Assembly: GCF_029892565.1 (NCBI RefSeq)
Contig: NZ_JARXVH010000001.1
Location: 620,001 to 684,000 of the forward strand
Direction: 5' to 3'
DNA length: 64,000 nucleotides
Source of the DNA: Streptomyces pseudovenezuelae
GTDB lineage: Bacteria > Actinomycetota > Actinomycetes > Streptomycetales > Streptomycetaceae
Part shown: one piece after another, positions 7,062 through 16,120 of the stretch
Position numbering within the stretch: the first letter of the stretch is position 1
Layout: every line of letters begins with the position of its first letter
The notes under the pieces: generated by a model
What the model was told of the DNA's origin: nothing
Database searches by the model: none
What the model saw: the letters and a program-made list of their open reading frames with translations, nothing else
Program-made: the position numbers and the translations under genes

Positions 7062-9023
7062 TCACGTCTCCTGCGGCCGCATCCGGAAGTCGTAGTGCTC
7101 CGGCAGCGGCTCCTCGGCGAGCCGCGCCCACAGTCGTCCGATGGCCTCCGCGCCCTCCCGTAGGTCGGCGACCTCGAAACCGGCGTCGAAGACGGCCCGT
7201 GCCTCCTCGCGCCGGCCCTCCGCCAGCAGCAGCCCGGCCTCGATCAGCCGGAACCGGCCGCGCTCCCGGGTCGCGGGATGCAGCCGCTCCCACACGGACC
7301 GCGCCTGCTCGGTGCGGCGTACGGCGAGCAGGGCCTCGATCGCCTCGCGGCCCAGCGCGGCCGTGGCCGCCGTCCAGGAAGCGCCGGTGTCGCGGCGCTC
7401 GTGGCACAGGTCGTCGAAGGCCTCGGTGTAGCGGTCGGCGGCCCGCTCGTGGTTGCCGGCCTCGTGGTCGGCGACGGCGAGGCAGCGCAGCAACGGCCAG
7501 AGGGACGGGGCGAGTTCGAGGGCCCGTTCCCAACTTCGTACCGCCTGCGCCTGATCGCCGTCGTGCCACTGGGCGACGCCGAGGTGGTACTCGGTGAGCG
7601 GGGTGGCGGGCGCGGTCTCCAGCATGTCCCGCCAGTGCCGGGCGACGAGCGTCTCGCCGGGCGGCCGCACCCGGCGCGGATCGGGCAGCGACCCGGCGCG
7701 CAGCAGTTGGCGCCAGGGCTCCTGGTCCTCGCCCAGCGTGCTCTCGTCGAAGGGCGTGCCGGGCAACTTCCAGTCGGTGCGCAGGACTTCGAGCGCGCCC
7801 CAGCCGGAGCCGACGGCGAGGATCTCGCCGGGTTCGGCGTCGGCGTGCGGCTTCCAGGCCTCGTACGCGGCGTCGACGTCGGCGCGCGGCAGGACGGCCG
7901 CCAGCCGCTCCTCCACGCCGGACACCACCGTCTCCCACTCCCCGTCGGGCGAGGCGTCCAGCGGCCCGTACGCCTCCAGCCAGCTCACCTCGCTCTCCGC
8001 GTCCAGCCGCACATGCTCCAACTGCGTGCGCGCGAGCCCCGCTTGGATCTCGCAGTAGCCGCCGGTCCCCGGCTCGGTGAGCCACTCCTGCCAGCGCCGC
8101 CCGCCGCTCCCGTTCCCCCACACGAACAGCTTGCGCCCGCGCAGCACGTCGGTGGACGTCTGCACCAGTCCGTGGCCGTCGGCGGCCAACGCGGCGATCC
8201 AGCGCCGCCGTTCCTCGGGCAGCTCGTAGAAGTAGTCGGCGGCGTAAGGGCTGTTGAGCGGATACGTGCGGTCGATCCCGTCGTACGAGGGCACGGGCAC
8301 GCGGCGCAGTCGGCGCTCGTAGCCGAAGTGCCAGGCCTCGTCCGCCGGTGCGATCACCCGGCGCTCCTCGGGCACGGCGATGTTGGACCACCAGTAGGCG
8401 GGCACGGGCTTCTCGTGCGGGTTGCGGACGCGGACGCCGACGTAGAGGAAGTCGGAGTGTTCCGGCAGCCAGAGGTCGACCTGGAAGGGCAGGTCGCGCA
8501 GGCGTTCCCACTCCCACAGGCGGAGCATCTCGCCGCCGTCGGGGGCGGTGACGCGGGCCGCGTGCAGCGGGGCGACGGAGAGGGTGGTGTGGCCGGTGGC
8601 GCCGATGTTCCATTCGATGCCGCCGGAGTACCAGGCGCCGTTGAGGGCGAAGTTGGCGGGCTGGAACACCGGGTTGCGGTAGAGGAGTTCACGTCCGGTG
8701 GGCTTGTGGAACAGGGAGGCGATCCGGCCGCCCAGACCGGGCAGTACGGCGGCGCGCAGCCGGTCGTTCTCCAGCACGAGGGCGTCGATCTCCCGGGGGG
8801 CGCGCTCTCTGCCGTACCCGTCCCGGACGCGCGCCGGCAGCAGGCTGCGCAGGGGCGCGAAGCCGACCTGCCGGGCCATGTCGCGCGGCAGCTCGTCCCG
8901 GTCCCGTTCCTCGATGCGGTGCACCTCGTCGAGCGGCCGGAGCGGGGGCAGCGGGTTGTCCGGGCCCAGGTCCGCTGCGGGCAGGGTGATTACCTCACGT
9001 CGGATCGTCGTCACGATCACCAT
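7062..9023 (-). CDS. DUF5107 domain protein with C-terminal TPR repeats
   Basis: A 653-residue soluble protein. Residues about 60-370 match what is known as DUF5107, a beta-sandwich resembling aldose-epimerase/galactose-mutarotase folds, with characteristic stretches VLPGLGGRIASLFHKPTG and NGAWYSGGIEWNIGATGH. The C-terminal 250 residues are helical repeats of TPR type (for example HLGVAQWHDGDQAQAVRSWERAL). Function is unproven; the fold suggests carbohydrate binding or processing. It starts at an ATG at 9023, though a GTG four codons downstream is possible. No signal peptide, so it is probably cytoplasmic. A perfect 14-base palindrome lies 7 bases upstream. Confidence 0.78.
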   Translation of the reverse strand: MVIVTTIRREVITLPAADLGPDNPLPPLRPLDEVHRIEERDRDELPRDMARQVGFAPLRSLLPARVRDGYGRERAPREIDALVLENDRLRAAVLPGLGGRIASLFHKPTGRELLYRNPVFQPANFALNGAWYSGGIEWNIGATGHTTLSVAPLHAARVTAPDGGEMLRLWEWERLRDLPFQVDLWLPEHSDFLYVGVRVRNPHEKPVPAYWWSNIAVPEERRVIAPADEAWHFGYERRLRRVPVPSYDGIDRTYPLNSPYAADYFYELPEERRRWIAALAADGHGLVQTSTDVLRGRKLFVWGNGSGGRRWQEWLTEPGTGGYCEIQAGLARTQLEHVRLDAESEVSWLEAYGPLDASPDGEWETVVSGVEERLAAVLPRADVDAAYEAWKPHADAEPGEILAVGSGWGALEVLRTDWKLPGTPFDESTLGEDQEPWRQLLRAGSLPDPRRVRPPGETLVARHWRDMLETAPATPLTEYHLGVAQWHDGDQAQAVRSWERALELAPSLWPLLRCLAVADHEAGNHERAADRYTEAFDDLCHERRDTGASWTAATAALGREAIEALLAVRRTEQARSVWERLHPATRERGRFRLIEAGLLLAEGRREEARAVFDAGFEVADLREGAEAIGRLWARLAEEPLPEHYDFRMRPQET

Positions 9024-9030
9024 GGAAGCC

Positions 9031-9044
9031 GCTCACCGGTGAGC
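9031..9044. promoter_or_regulatory. Perfect palindrome before the DUF5107 gene
   Basis: GCTCACCGGTGAGC is self-complementary and lies 7 bases before the DUF5107 start, where it would cover the translation initiation region. It could be an operator or an mRNA hairpin; chance is possible at this GC content. Confidence 0.3.
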
Positions 9045-9188
9045 TGGCCAGGGTCCCTACCGGTCAGGATTACGCAAAGGCGCCGACCTGCGCGGCCGGC
9101 GGATCGGGCGCGCGGAAATTCCGTGGGCACCGGATCGTCGACCGCATACAGTCGGGCCTTCGACGCAGGACGAAGCGGGAGCGGACGC

Positions 9189-9536
9189 ATGAGCGAGCAG
9201 CACACGTACCGGGTGATCGTGCGGGGCACGTGGGACGGGCTGACCGAGCAGGCCCGCGAGCGGCTGCTCACCGAGGCCGGCGAGCACGGGATGACGAGCA
9301 TGCGGTTCACCGAGGAGGGCTCGCTGTCCTACGAGCCGGCGCCGCTCAAGCACTTCTCGATGAGGTTCGTGGTGGTGTCGGACGCGGCGGACGGCGACGA
9401 GATGGCGGCCGCGATCGCGGAGGACCGGGCGGAGACCCTGCTGCGCGGGCTCGACTACGGCTTCGGGGAACTGAAGTCGACCGTCACCGACCTCGACACC
9501 ATGAAGATCAACCGGAAGCCCGCATCTCGGCGGTGA
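9189..9536 (+). CDS. DUF6204-like conserved protein
   Basis: A 115-residue protein, MSEQHTYRVIVRGTWDGLTEQARERLL..., with a predicted alpha-beta fold and no membrane segment or recognisable catalytic motif. It resembles the small streptomycete family annotated DUF6204, of unknown function. GGGAG lies before the ATG at 9189. Its last 29 bases overlap the end of the convergent acetyltransferase gene, so the two mRNAs are complementary at their 3' ends. Confidence 0.65.
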   Translation: MSEQHTYRVIVRGTWDGLTEQARERLLTEAGEHGMTSMRFTEEGSLSYEPAPLKHFSMRFVVVSDAADGDEMAAAIAEDRAETLLRGLDYGFGELKSTVTDLDTMKINRKPASRR

Positions 9537-10107
9537 GCGCCCAGCGCTCGTGGTCCCGCCAGCCGCCGTCGATGTAGATCATGTTCGGCGAGAAGCCCTC
9601 CAGGCGGAACCCGCAGGAGCGGGCCAGGGCGATCGAGGCGGCGTTGCCGGGCTGCGCGTTGATCTCCAGGCGGTGCAGCCGCATCGGCCCGAAGGCGTAC
9701 GCCACGACGAGGTCGAGGCCCGCGCGCATCAGCCCGCGCCCGGCGGAGTGCGCGAAGGCGCCGTAGCCGAGCGCGCCGCACTGGAAACCGCCCTCGACGA
9801 TGTTGTTGATGTTGATGAACCCGGCGATGGCCCCGTCGGCGCGCTCACCACCCCCTTCGCCGCCCTCGTCACCGCCCTTCTCACCGACCTTCTCGCAGAC
9901 CAGGAACCCGGCCTTGGTCGGGTCCTTGATCAGCCGGTTCGCGTAGGCGAGGTAACCGTCGGAGCTGTCCGGCGGGAACAGCCACGGATGGTGCAGATCC
10001 TTGCTCTCGCGGGCACGGGCGGTGAACTCGGCACCGTCCTCGTAGGCGAAGTGGCGTATGCCCACGCGGGGGCCTTCGGCGAGGTAACGGGACGCGGTGT
10101 GCGGCAT
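9508..10107 (-). CDS. GNAT family N-acetyltransferase (RimJ/RimL-like)
   Basis: A 199-residue acetyltransferase of the RimJ/RimL type: GALGYGAFAHSAGRGLMRAGLDLVV is the acetyl-CoA-binding loop region and LHRLEINAQPGNAASIALARSCGFRLEG is the classic C-terminal GNAT motif. It probably acetylates a protein N terminus or a small amine. An odd Gly/Glu-rich insert (EKGGDEGGEGGGERADG, around residue 80) interrupts a beta hairpin. TAGGGT lies 6 bases before the ATG at 10107, implying a leaderless transcript. The 3' end overlaps the facing gene by 29 bases. Confidence 0.82.
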   Translation of the reverse strand: MPHTASRYLAEGPRVGIRHFAYEDGAEFTARARESKDLHHPWLFPPDSSDGYLAYANRLIKDPTKAGFLVCEKVGEKGGDEGGEGGGERADGAIAGFININNIVEGGFQCGALGYGAFAHSAGRGLMRAGLDLVVAYAFGPMRLHRLEINAQPGNAASIALARSCGFRLEGFSPNMIYIDGGWRDHERWALTAEMRASG

Positions 10108-10126
10108 CCCGACACCCTACGACGGG

Positions 10127-10372
10127 TCAGTCCCGGCGCCTCATGAAATACGCCCCGCACAGGGCGCCGATGATGCCCGTGGCCAGCAGTGCCATCCACA
10201 GCGGCATCGTGACCTCGGGGATCAGCAGGCGGATCCTGGTGGCGCGGGTGTTCTCGAAGATGAAGATCAGGGCGAGGACGGCGAGCAGCAGGACGACGGC
10301 CCGGGCGGGCGTCATCACCTGTCTGACCCGGCCCCCGCTCTTGGTGCCGCGCTCGGAAGTCTTCGTGCTCAT
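10127..10372 (-). CDS. LapA-domain small membrane protein
   Basis: An 81-residue protein with a short basic N terminus, one transmembrane segment (ARAVVLLLAVLALIFIFENT), the LapA-like sequence NTRATRIRLLIPEVTMPLW, then a second segment (ALLATGIIGALCGAYF) and a basic end MRRRD. The family is named for lipopolysaccharide assembly protein A, but in Gram-positive bacteria its role is unknown. The 130-base interval to the next gene holds no feature I can name. Confidence 0.75.
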   Translation of the reverse strand: MSTKTSERGTKSGGRVRQVMTPARAVVLLLAVLALIFIFENTRATRIRLLIPEVTMPLWMALLATGIIGALCGAYFMRRRD

Positions 10373-10502
10373 GGCACCAGGGTGCGCCCGAAGCGGCCGT
10401 CACGCACGGTGAGGCTGCTCTCCGGGCGATTCGACCGCCGACCACGAAAAGCGACTGGACCATCGCTCACCGCAGTCACGAACCGCCGTCGGTGCCCCTG
10501 GT

Positions 10503-11426
10503 TCAGCGAAGGGCGGGCTCATCGAGCGTCACCGTGCCCGCGTCCGCGTCGAGTTCGGCCGGCACACCGAACGGCACGGTCAACGCCCCCGCGCAGTGCC
10601 CGAATCCGAACTCCTCGGCCACGGGCACACCAAGGCCACCGAGCCGGTCGAGGAGGACCGCACGCACCTCCTCGTACGGTCCGCACTCCGCCCATGACCC
10701 GAGCACGTACCCGGTGACGCCGTCGAGCCATCCGCCGCGCAGGAGTTGGGTGAGGATCCGGTCGAGGCGGTACGCCCGCTCCCCGACGTCCTCGATCAGC
10801 AGCAGCCCACCGCGCGCACCGGCGTGGGCGTGCGGTGTGCCGAGGTCGGTGGCGAGCAGGCTCAGACAGCCGCCCAGGGTGACGCCGCGGGCCCGGCCGG
10901 GGACCAGGGCGGTACCGCGGGAGGCGATCGAGCGGACCGTCTCCGGGGCGAAGAGGGTGGCCCTCAAGTGGTCCTGCGTCCGCGGGTCCTTGATGAAGTC
11001 GACGCCCGCGGCCGCCGGGCCGTACAGCGTGACCAGGCCCAGCCGGGTGGCGAACGCCTGGTGCAGCACCGTGACGTCGCTGAAGCCCACCAGGACCTTC
11101 GGCCCGGCCGCCCGCATCGCCTCCCAGTCGAGCAGGTCGACCATCCGCTGCGCTCCGTACCCGCCCCGGGCGCACAGCACGGCCGCCACCGACGGGTCGC
11201 ACCAGGCCTGTTGCAGGTCGGCCGCCCGGTCCGCGTCCGTGCCCGCGAGGTAGCCCAACTCCTCGTGCCGGTCCAGCACATGGGGCGCCACCACCGGGTC
11301 GAGGTCCCAGCCGCGCAGCACGTCGAGGCCGGCCTGCAGCCGCTCCTCGGGGACGGGCCCGCTGGGCGCGACGACGGCCACGCGGGCGCCGGGGGCGAGT
11401 CGGTAGGGCCGTACCAGTTCCCTCAC
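10503..11426 (-). CDS. S66 family LD-carboxypeptidase (MccF/LdcA-like)
   Basis: A 307-residue cytoplasmic serine peptidase. The nucleophile is the Ser of VGFSDVT, the Glu of LLIEDVGERAYRLDR and the His of EFGFGHC complete the family triad, and LCARGGYGAQR marks the fold. S66 enzymes remove the terminal D-Ala from murein tetrapeptides during cell-wall recycling (LdcA) or cleave microcin C-type peptide nucleotides for immunity (MccF). The GTG start at 11426 overlaps the S9 peptidase stop as GTGA. It is the last gene of a leftward peptidase run, which favours a role in peptide turnover; which S66 branch it belongs to needs phylogeny. Confidence 0.87.
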   Translation of the reverse strand: MRELVRPYRLAPGARVAVVAPSGPVPEERLQAGLDVLRGWDLDPVVAPHVLDRHEELGYLAGTDADRAADLQQAWCDPSVAAVLCARGGYGAQRMVDLLDWEAMRAAGPKVLVGFSDVTVLHQAFATRLGLVTLYGPAAAGVDFIKDPRTQDHLRATLFAPETVRSIASRGTALVPGRARGVTLGGCLSLLATDLGTPHAHAGARGGLLLIEDVGERAYRLDRILTQLLRGGWLDGVTGYVLGSWAECGPYEEVRAVLLDRLGGLGVPVAEEFGFGHCAGALTVPFGVPAELDADAGTVTLDEPALR

Positions 11427-13387
11427 GTGGACAGCTCCAGCACCGGGATGCCGCGTGGGTGCAGGCCGAAGACCTGGGCGTACAGGGAGAGTTCGGACTC
11501 CAGCACCCGGATCATGGTCTCCGCGCGCCGGAACCCGTGTCCCTCGCCCTCGAAGGTGATGTACGCGTGCGGGACCCCCCGACCCGCCATCCGCTCCAGG
11601 AACCGTACGCACTGGGCGGGCGGGCAGATCACGTCGTCCAGCCCCTGGAGCAGCAGGAAGGGCACGGTGACGCGGTCGGCGTGCTCGGCGGGCGAGCGTT
11701 CCGCGTACCGGCCGGGCACCTCGGCGAGGGGTCCGACGAGGCTCTCCAGGTACTGCGACTCGAAGTCGTGGGTCACCCCGACGCCCCAGCCGGTCAGGTC
11801 GAGGACCGGGTAGATGATCGTGCCGCACGCGTAGACATCGGTCGAGGCGAGCGATGCGGCCGCGGTCCAGCCGCCCGCGCTGCCGCCGCGGATCGCGAGC
11901 CGGTCGGGGTCGGCCGTGCCCTCGTGGGCGAGGGCCTGTGCGACGGCCGCGCAGTCCTCGACGTCGACGACACCCCACTGCTCGCGCAGCCGGTTGCGGT
12001 ACTCGCGGCCGTACCCGGTCGAGCCGCCGTAGTTGACCTCGGCGACGCCGATGCCCCGGGAGGTGAAGTAGGCGATCTCCAGGTCGAGTACGAGCGGCAC
12101 CCGACTGGTGGGGCCGCCGTGCGCCCAGACCACGTACGGCGGCAGTTCGTCGCCGAGTGACACACAACCCGGGTTGTGGGGTGGGTAGATGTGCGCGTGG
12201 ATGTCGCGTCCGGCCGGTCCGGTGAAGGTGCGGATCTGCGGTTCGGGGTAGTACGCGGGGTCCACCGCGTCGTCGTGCTCGGCGCCGATCACCCGGGCCC
12301 GGCCGGTGCGGGTGTCCAGCTCCACCACCTCCTGGGCGCTGCGCGGGCTGGCGCCGACGGCGACGACCCGTTCGCCGTGCACCGCGAGGGTGGCGGCGAA
12401 CTCGGTCCAGGGTCCCGCGGCGTCGACGACCTCGCCGGTCTCGGGGTCCAGCACGCCGAGCGCGCTGGCGCCGCGGCCGTGCACGACGGCGATCAGTCCG
12501 CTGTCCAGCGGGGCGAACCAGCGCTGCCCGAGCTTCCACAGCGGCCCGCCGAACTCCTCCTCGCGCGGGCACACCGGGGTGCCGTCGCGGTAGAGGTTCC
12601 ACCAGCCGCCGCGGTCGCTCGCGTACAGCAGGGAACCGTCGGGGGCCCAGTCCGCCTGGGCGATCGACTCGTCCGGTCCGCCGGCGACCGTGTGCGGCCC
12701 CCGCAGGGTGCCGTCCTCGGTGACGTCGGCGACGATCAGCTCCGTGCCGTCCCACGGCATGCGCGGGTGGTCCCAGGCGAGCCAGGCGGCGCGCAGACCG
12801 TCCGGCGAGATCCGGGGGGCGGTGACGAACCGCTGCCGTTCGTCGATGAGTTCGCGTACGGCGTCCCGGTTCTCGGCCGCCGAGCCGTCCAACGGCACCG
12901 CGACGAGGACCCGGCGCAGATCGCTGGGCCCCTCACCGGTGAACTCCTCCAGCACACACCACACTTCACCGCGGTCCAGTCTCAACTGCGGCTCTGCCCA
13001 ACGCAGTCCGCCGCCCACGGAGGACACGGGGGTGAGCGGCCGGGGCTCGCCGTCGGGCTCGTGGCGGTAGAGCCGTTGGTCGGCGAAGTTCACGAACACC
13101 ACGAGCGGTTCGCCGTCCACCACGGTCCCGGCCCAGGGTCGGCCGCCGTACTCGATGACGCGGCTGCGGACGTTCCACGGAGCCGGCAGCACCGACTCCT
13201 CGCGCCCGCCGACGCGCCGCCGCACCAGGGTGCGCCGGCCGCCCTCGGCGGGCCGTGGCTCGGTCCACCAGGCCTCGTCGCCCACGAATCCCACGAACTC
13301 GGGCTGCCCGTCGTGCGCGGCGGCGAGCGCCGCGTCGATGGGCGAGGGCCACGAACCGTACGCCAGGGTCTGCACGTTCTCCCCCAC
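11423..13387 (-). CDS. S9 family prolyl oligopeptidase-type peptidase
   Basis: A protein of about 654 residues with a beta-propeller N-terminal half and an alpha/beta hydrolase C-terminal half. The triad is visible as Ser in GGSAGGWTAAASL, Asp in LLQGLDDVICPP and His in EGEGHGFR. Such enzymes (acylaminoacyl- or dipeptidyl-peptidase type) cleave short peptides admitted through the propeller. There is no signal peptide, so it is cytoplasmic. The start is taken as GTG 13387, 4 bases after the M20 gene's stop; an in-frame GTG at 13375 with GGGGGAG before it is an equal candidate. It overlaps the S66 gene by 4 bases, so the two are probably translationally coupled. Confidence 0.87.
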   Translation of the reverse strand: MGENVQTLAYGSWPSPIDAALAAAHDGQPEFVGFVGDEAWWTEPRPAEGGRRTLVRRRVGGREESVLPAPWNVRSRVIEYGGRPWAGTVVDGEPLVVFVNFADQRLYRHEPDGEPRPLTPVSSVGGGLRWAEPQLRLDRGEVWCVLEEFTGEGPSDLRRVLVAVPLDGSAAENRDAVRELIDERQRFVTAPRISPDGLRAAWLAWDHPRMPWDGTELIVADVTEDGTLRGPHTVAGGPDESIAQADWAPDGSLLYASDRGGWWNLYRDGTPVCPREEEFGGPLWKLGQRWFAPLDSGLIAVVHGRGASALGVLDPETGEVVDAAGPWTEFAATLAVHGERVVAVGASPRSAQEVVELDTRTGRARVIGAEHDDAVDPAYYPEPQIRTFTGPAGRDIHAHIYPPHNPGCVSLGDELPPYVVWAHGGPTSRVPLVLDLEIAYFTSRGIGVAEVNYGGSTGYGREYRNRLREQWGVVDVEDCAAVAQALAHEGTADPDRLAIRGGSAGGWTAAASLASTDVYACGTIIYPVLDLTGWGVGVTHDFESQYLESLVGPLAEVPGRYAERSPAEHADRVTVPFLLLQGLDDVICPPAQCVRFLERMAGRGVPHAYITFEGEGHGFRRAETMIRVLESELSLYAQVFGLHPRGIPVLELST

Positions 13388-13391
13388 CTCG

Positions 13392-14696
13392 CTAGGCCGT
13401 CCGCAGGAAACGGTCGAGGACCCGGACGCCGAAGTGCAGCGCCTCGACCGGGACCCGCTCGTCGACCCCGTGGAACATGGCCTGATAGTCGTAGCCCTCG
13501 GGCAGCTTCAGCGGTGTGAATCCGTACCCGGTGATGCCGAGGCGTGAGAACTGCTTGGCGTCGGTGCCGCCGGACATGCAGTACGCCACCGGGTGCCCCT
13601 CGGGCGCGAACTCCCGGATGGCGGCCCGCATGTTGGCGTAGGTCGGCGAGTCCAGCGGTGCTTGGAGGGCCCGCTCGTGGTGGGCGAACTCCCAGTCGAC
13701 GTCGGGCCCGGTGAGCAGGTCGAGGGTGGCGCGGAACTCGTCCTCGCCGCCCGGGAGGTAGCGTCCGTCGACGTACGCCACGGCCTCCCCCGGGATCACG
13801 TTGACCTTGTAACCGGCTTCCAGCATGGTCGGGTTGGCGCTGTTGCGCACGGTGGCCTCGACCAGCTTGGCCGCCGGGCCCAGCTTCTCCAGCAGCCCGT
13901 CCACGTCGTCCAGGTCCGGCTCGAAGCCGTAGAGCGCGGCGAGATCGGTGAGGGCGGCCCGTACGGTCGGCGTGAGCCGCGTCGGCCACGTGTGCTCGCC
14001 GATCCGGGCGATCGCGGCGGAGAGGCGGGTGACCGCGTTCTCCTTGTTCACCTTGGAGCCGTGCCCGGCCCGCCCGTGCGCGGTGAGCTTCAGCCAGCCC
14101 GTGCCACGTTCTCCGGACGCGATCGGATAGATCTGCCGCCCGCTGCCGTCGTGGAAGGTGAACGCCCCCGACTCGCTGACGCCCTCCGTGCAGCCCTCGA
14201 AGAGCCCAGGGTGCTGGTTGGCGAGGAACCCCGACCCGTCGGCCGCGCTGGCCTCCTCGTCGGCGGTGAACGCGATCACGACGTCCCGCCGGGGCCGTAC
14301 GCCATTGCGGACCCAGTCCCGTACGACGGCCAGGATCATGGCGTCCATGTTCTTCATGTCGACCGCGCCGCGCCCCCAGACGACCCCGTCGCGGATCTCC
14401 CCGGAGAAGGGGTGCACGGCCCAGTCCTCGGCCTGCGCGGGCACGACGTCCAGGTGACCGTGGACGAGCAGCGCGTCGGCGCCGGGATCCGTCCCCTCGA
14501 TCCGCGCGACGACGTTCGTACGCCCCTCGGTCCGCTCCAGCAGCACGGGTTCCAGGCCCGCTCCGGCGAGTTGTTCGGCCGCGTACTCGGCGGCGGGCCG
14601 CTCCCGGCAGTCCCCGCCCCCGCGGTTGGTGGTGTCGATGCGGATGAGGTCGGAGGTGAACCGGACGACCTCGTCCAACGCCTGCTGGTCAGCCAT
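13392..14696 (-). CDS. M20 family metallopeptidase
   Basis: A 434-residue zinc-dependent peptidase. The metal-binding residues appear as LLVHGHLDVVP, GRGAVDMKN, FTADEEASAADGSG and a C-terminal MFHGVDERV, in the order expected for M20 (peptidase T/ArgE/DapE/CPG2) enzymes. The lid domain carries KLTAHGRAGHGSKVNKENAV. Family members hydrolyse dipeptides or N-acylated amino acids in the cytoplasm. GGAGGAG lies before the ATG at 14696, and the upstream DppA gene overlaps the start by 8 bases, so coexpression is strongly suggested. The exact substrate is not shown by sequence. Confidence 0.88.
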   Translation of the reverse strand: MADQQALDEVVRFTSDLIRIDTTNRGGGDCRERPAAEYAAEQLAGAGLEPVLLERTEGRTNVVARIEGTDPGADALLVHGHLDVVPAQAEDWAVHPFSGEIRDGVVWGRGAVDMKNMDAMILAVVRDWVRNGVRPRRDVVIAFTADEEASAADGSGFLANQHPGLFEGCTEGVSESGAFTFHDGSGRQIYPIASGERGTGWLKLTAHGRAGHGSKVNKENAVTRLSAAIARIGEHTWPTRLTPTVRAALTDLAALYGFEPDLDDVDGLLEKLGPAAKLVEATVRNSANPTMLEAGYKVNVIPGEAVAYVDGRYLPGGEDEFRATLDLLTGPDVDWEFAHHERALQAPLDSPTYANMRAAIREFAPEGHPVAYCMSGGTDAKQFSRLGITGYGFTPLKLPEGYDYQAMFHGVDERVPVEALHFGVRVLDRFLRTA

Positions 14697-15522
14697 ACTG
14701 CTCCTCCACGGCGGCCGAGACGATCGTGGTGACCGCCTTGAAGGTACGAATGCCCTCGTACATGGTCTCGTTGGTGTACGCCACCTTCCGCTCCCCGATC
14801 CGCTCCACACCCGGCACGACGGTGGCGGCCATGGCGAGGTGCTCGGCGTCGAACTCGAGCGCGACGGTGAACGGCCCTGCCTGGACCGGTTCCTGACGGA
14901 CCGCCAACTGTGCGGCCTCCTTGGCGGCGGCCCGGATGTCGGCGGCGGTGCGGGCCGGCGTGCGGCACACGGCGGCGTAGCGCGAGACGTGGTCCTTGAC
15001 GGCGACCTTCAGCGCCTCGGGCGCGTAGCCGAGGGCGTCCTCGCAGGCCACGTCATCGCCGGTGACCAGGACCACGGGTACCCCGTACTCGGCGACGACA
15101 TGCGCGTTCAGGAGCCCCTCGCTGGCCCGTACGTCGTTCAGCCAGACGCCGGTGATGGAGTTGGCGAGGTAGGTGTGGGCGAGGACGCCCTCCATGCCGG
15201 CGCCCGCGTGGTAGCCGACGAAGGCGATGCCGTCGACGTCTCCGTGCTGCACACCCTCCACCATGGACAGGGACTTGTGCCGGCCGGTGAGCATCTGCGT
15301 GCGCTCGTCGAGGCGTTCGAGGAGCAGATTGCGCATGGACCAGTGGGCCTCGTTGACCAGGACCTCGTCCGCGCCTCCGTCGTAGAAGCCCCGCACGGCC
15401 GCGTCGACGTCGGAGGTGAACATCGAGCGGCACCGCTCCCACTGCGGTGTCCCCGGCAGCACGTCGGCCGGCCAGGTGACGCCCGTGGCACCCTCCATGT
15501 CGGCGCTGATCAGGATCTTCAT
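14689..15522 (-). CDS. M55 family D-aminopeptidase (DppA-like)
   Basis: A 277-residue member of the small M55 family. The zinc ligands of Bacillus DppA are matched by the start MKILISADMEGATGV (Asp and Glu), NEAHWSMRNLL (His), GYHAGAGMEG (His) and the later glutamate region. DppA forms a decameric ring and cleaves D-Ala-D-Ala and other N-terminal D-amino acid peptides. This is the first peptidase gene of the leftward run 15522-10503 and the one that points most directly to D-amino-acid peptides as substrates. The MarR gene lies 71 bases upstream in the same direction. The start is fixed by MKIxIxxDMEG, conserved at the N terminus. Confidence 0.88.
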   Translation of the reverse strand: MKILISADMEGATGVTWPADVLPGTPQWERCRSMFTSDVDAAVRGFYDGGADEVLVNEAHWSMRNLLLERLDERTQMLTGRHKSLSMVEGVQHGDVDGIAFVGYHAGAGMEGVLAHTYLANSITGVWLNDVRASEGLLNAHVVAEYGVPVVLVTGDDVACEDALGYAPEALKVAVKDHVSRYAAVCRTPARTAADIRAAAKEAAQLAVRQEPVQAGPFTVALEFDAEHLAMAATVVPGVERIGERKVAYTNETMYEGIRTFKAVTTIVSAAVEEQYG

Positions 15523-15550
15523 GGTGCGTCACGTTACGCGCCGACGGGGG

Positions 15551-15586
15551 AACCTGCCACGAAGTGGTACGGAGGTTCAACCACTT
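15551..15586 (-). promoter_or_regulatory. Putative promoter and operator of the peptidase operon
   Basis: On the minus strand TTGAAC (15580-15575) and CAGGTT (15556-15551) are 18 bases apart. An inverted repeat with arms AAGTGGT (15562-15568) and ACCACTT (15580-15586) covers the spacer and touches the -35 box. This would give the four peptidase genes a promoter separate from that of MarR; read-through from MarR is also possible. Confidence 0.4.
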
Positions 15587-15593
15587 TCCCTCC

Positions 15594-16100
15594 CTACCGT
15601 CGCCGCCAGGGCAGAACCTCCTGGTCGTCCTCGGCGGCGTCCATGCGCTGGAGTGCGGAGTTGATCGCCTCGCCGACCTCCGCGAACTGGCGGACCTGGT
15701 CACGGGTCAGCACGTCGAAGACCGCACGGCGTACCGCCTCCACGTGACCGGGCGCCGCCCGCTCCAAGAGCTGGCGCCCGCCCTCGGTGAGCACGGCGAG
15801 TTGGTTGCGCCGGTTCGCCGGGTCGTCACGGCGCTCCACATAACCGGACTCCTGAAGGCGGTTCACGGCGTGGGTGAGCCGACTGCGGGTGATCTTCAGA
15901 CGCTCGGCCAGCTCGGACATGGTCAGCGCCTGGTCCGGGAGCTCGGAGAGATGGGCGAGCAGGATGTAGTCGGTGTGCGGGACCCCCGCCTCCTGGCGCA
16001 GCTGCCGGTTCAGGTAGTCGGAAAGCAGGGTCGAGAACTCGACGTAGGCGAGCCAGGCCCGCCGCTCCTCGGCATCGAGCCAGCGTGGCGTCGTGGACAT
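15594..16100 (-). CDS. MarR family transcriptional regulator
   Basis: A 168-residue winged-helix repressor: dimerisation helices at both ends, recognition region LTMSELAERLKITRSRLTHAVNRLQESGYVER, and the wing RDDPANRRNQLAVLTEGG. MarR proteins bind short dyads and are released by small ligands or oxidants. The ATG at 16100 is preferred to the GTG two codons earlier because a TAGGCT box (16112-16107) ends 6 bases before it, giving a leaderless mRNA. A TTGAA-CA-TTCA dyad lies just upstream (16125-16135), which suggests autoregulation, and related dyads flank the next gene. It precedes the peptidase run and is its best candidate regulator. Confidence 0.85.
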   Translation of the reverse strand: MSTTPRWLDAEERRAWLAYVEFSTLLSDYLNRQLRQEAGVPHTDYILLAHLSELPDQALTMSELAERLKITRSRLTHAVNRLQESGYVERRDDPANRRNQLAVLTEGGRQLLERAAPGHVEAVRRAVFDVLTRDQVRQFAEVGEAINSALQRMDAAEDDQEVLPWRRR

Positions 16101-16120
16101 GGACACAGCCTAGTCAGCGG

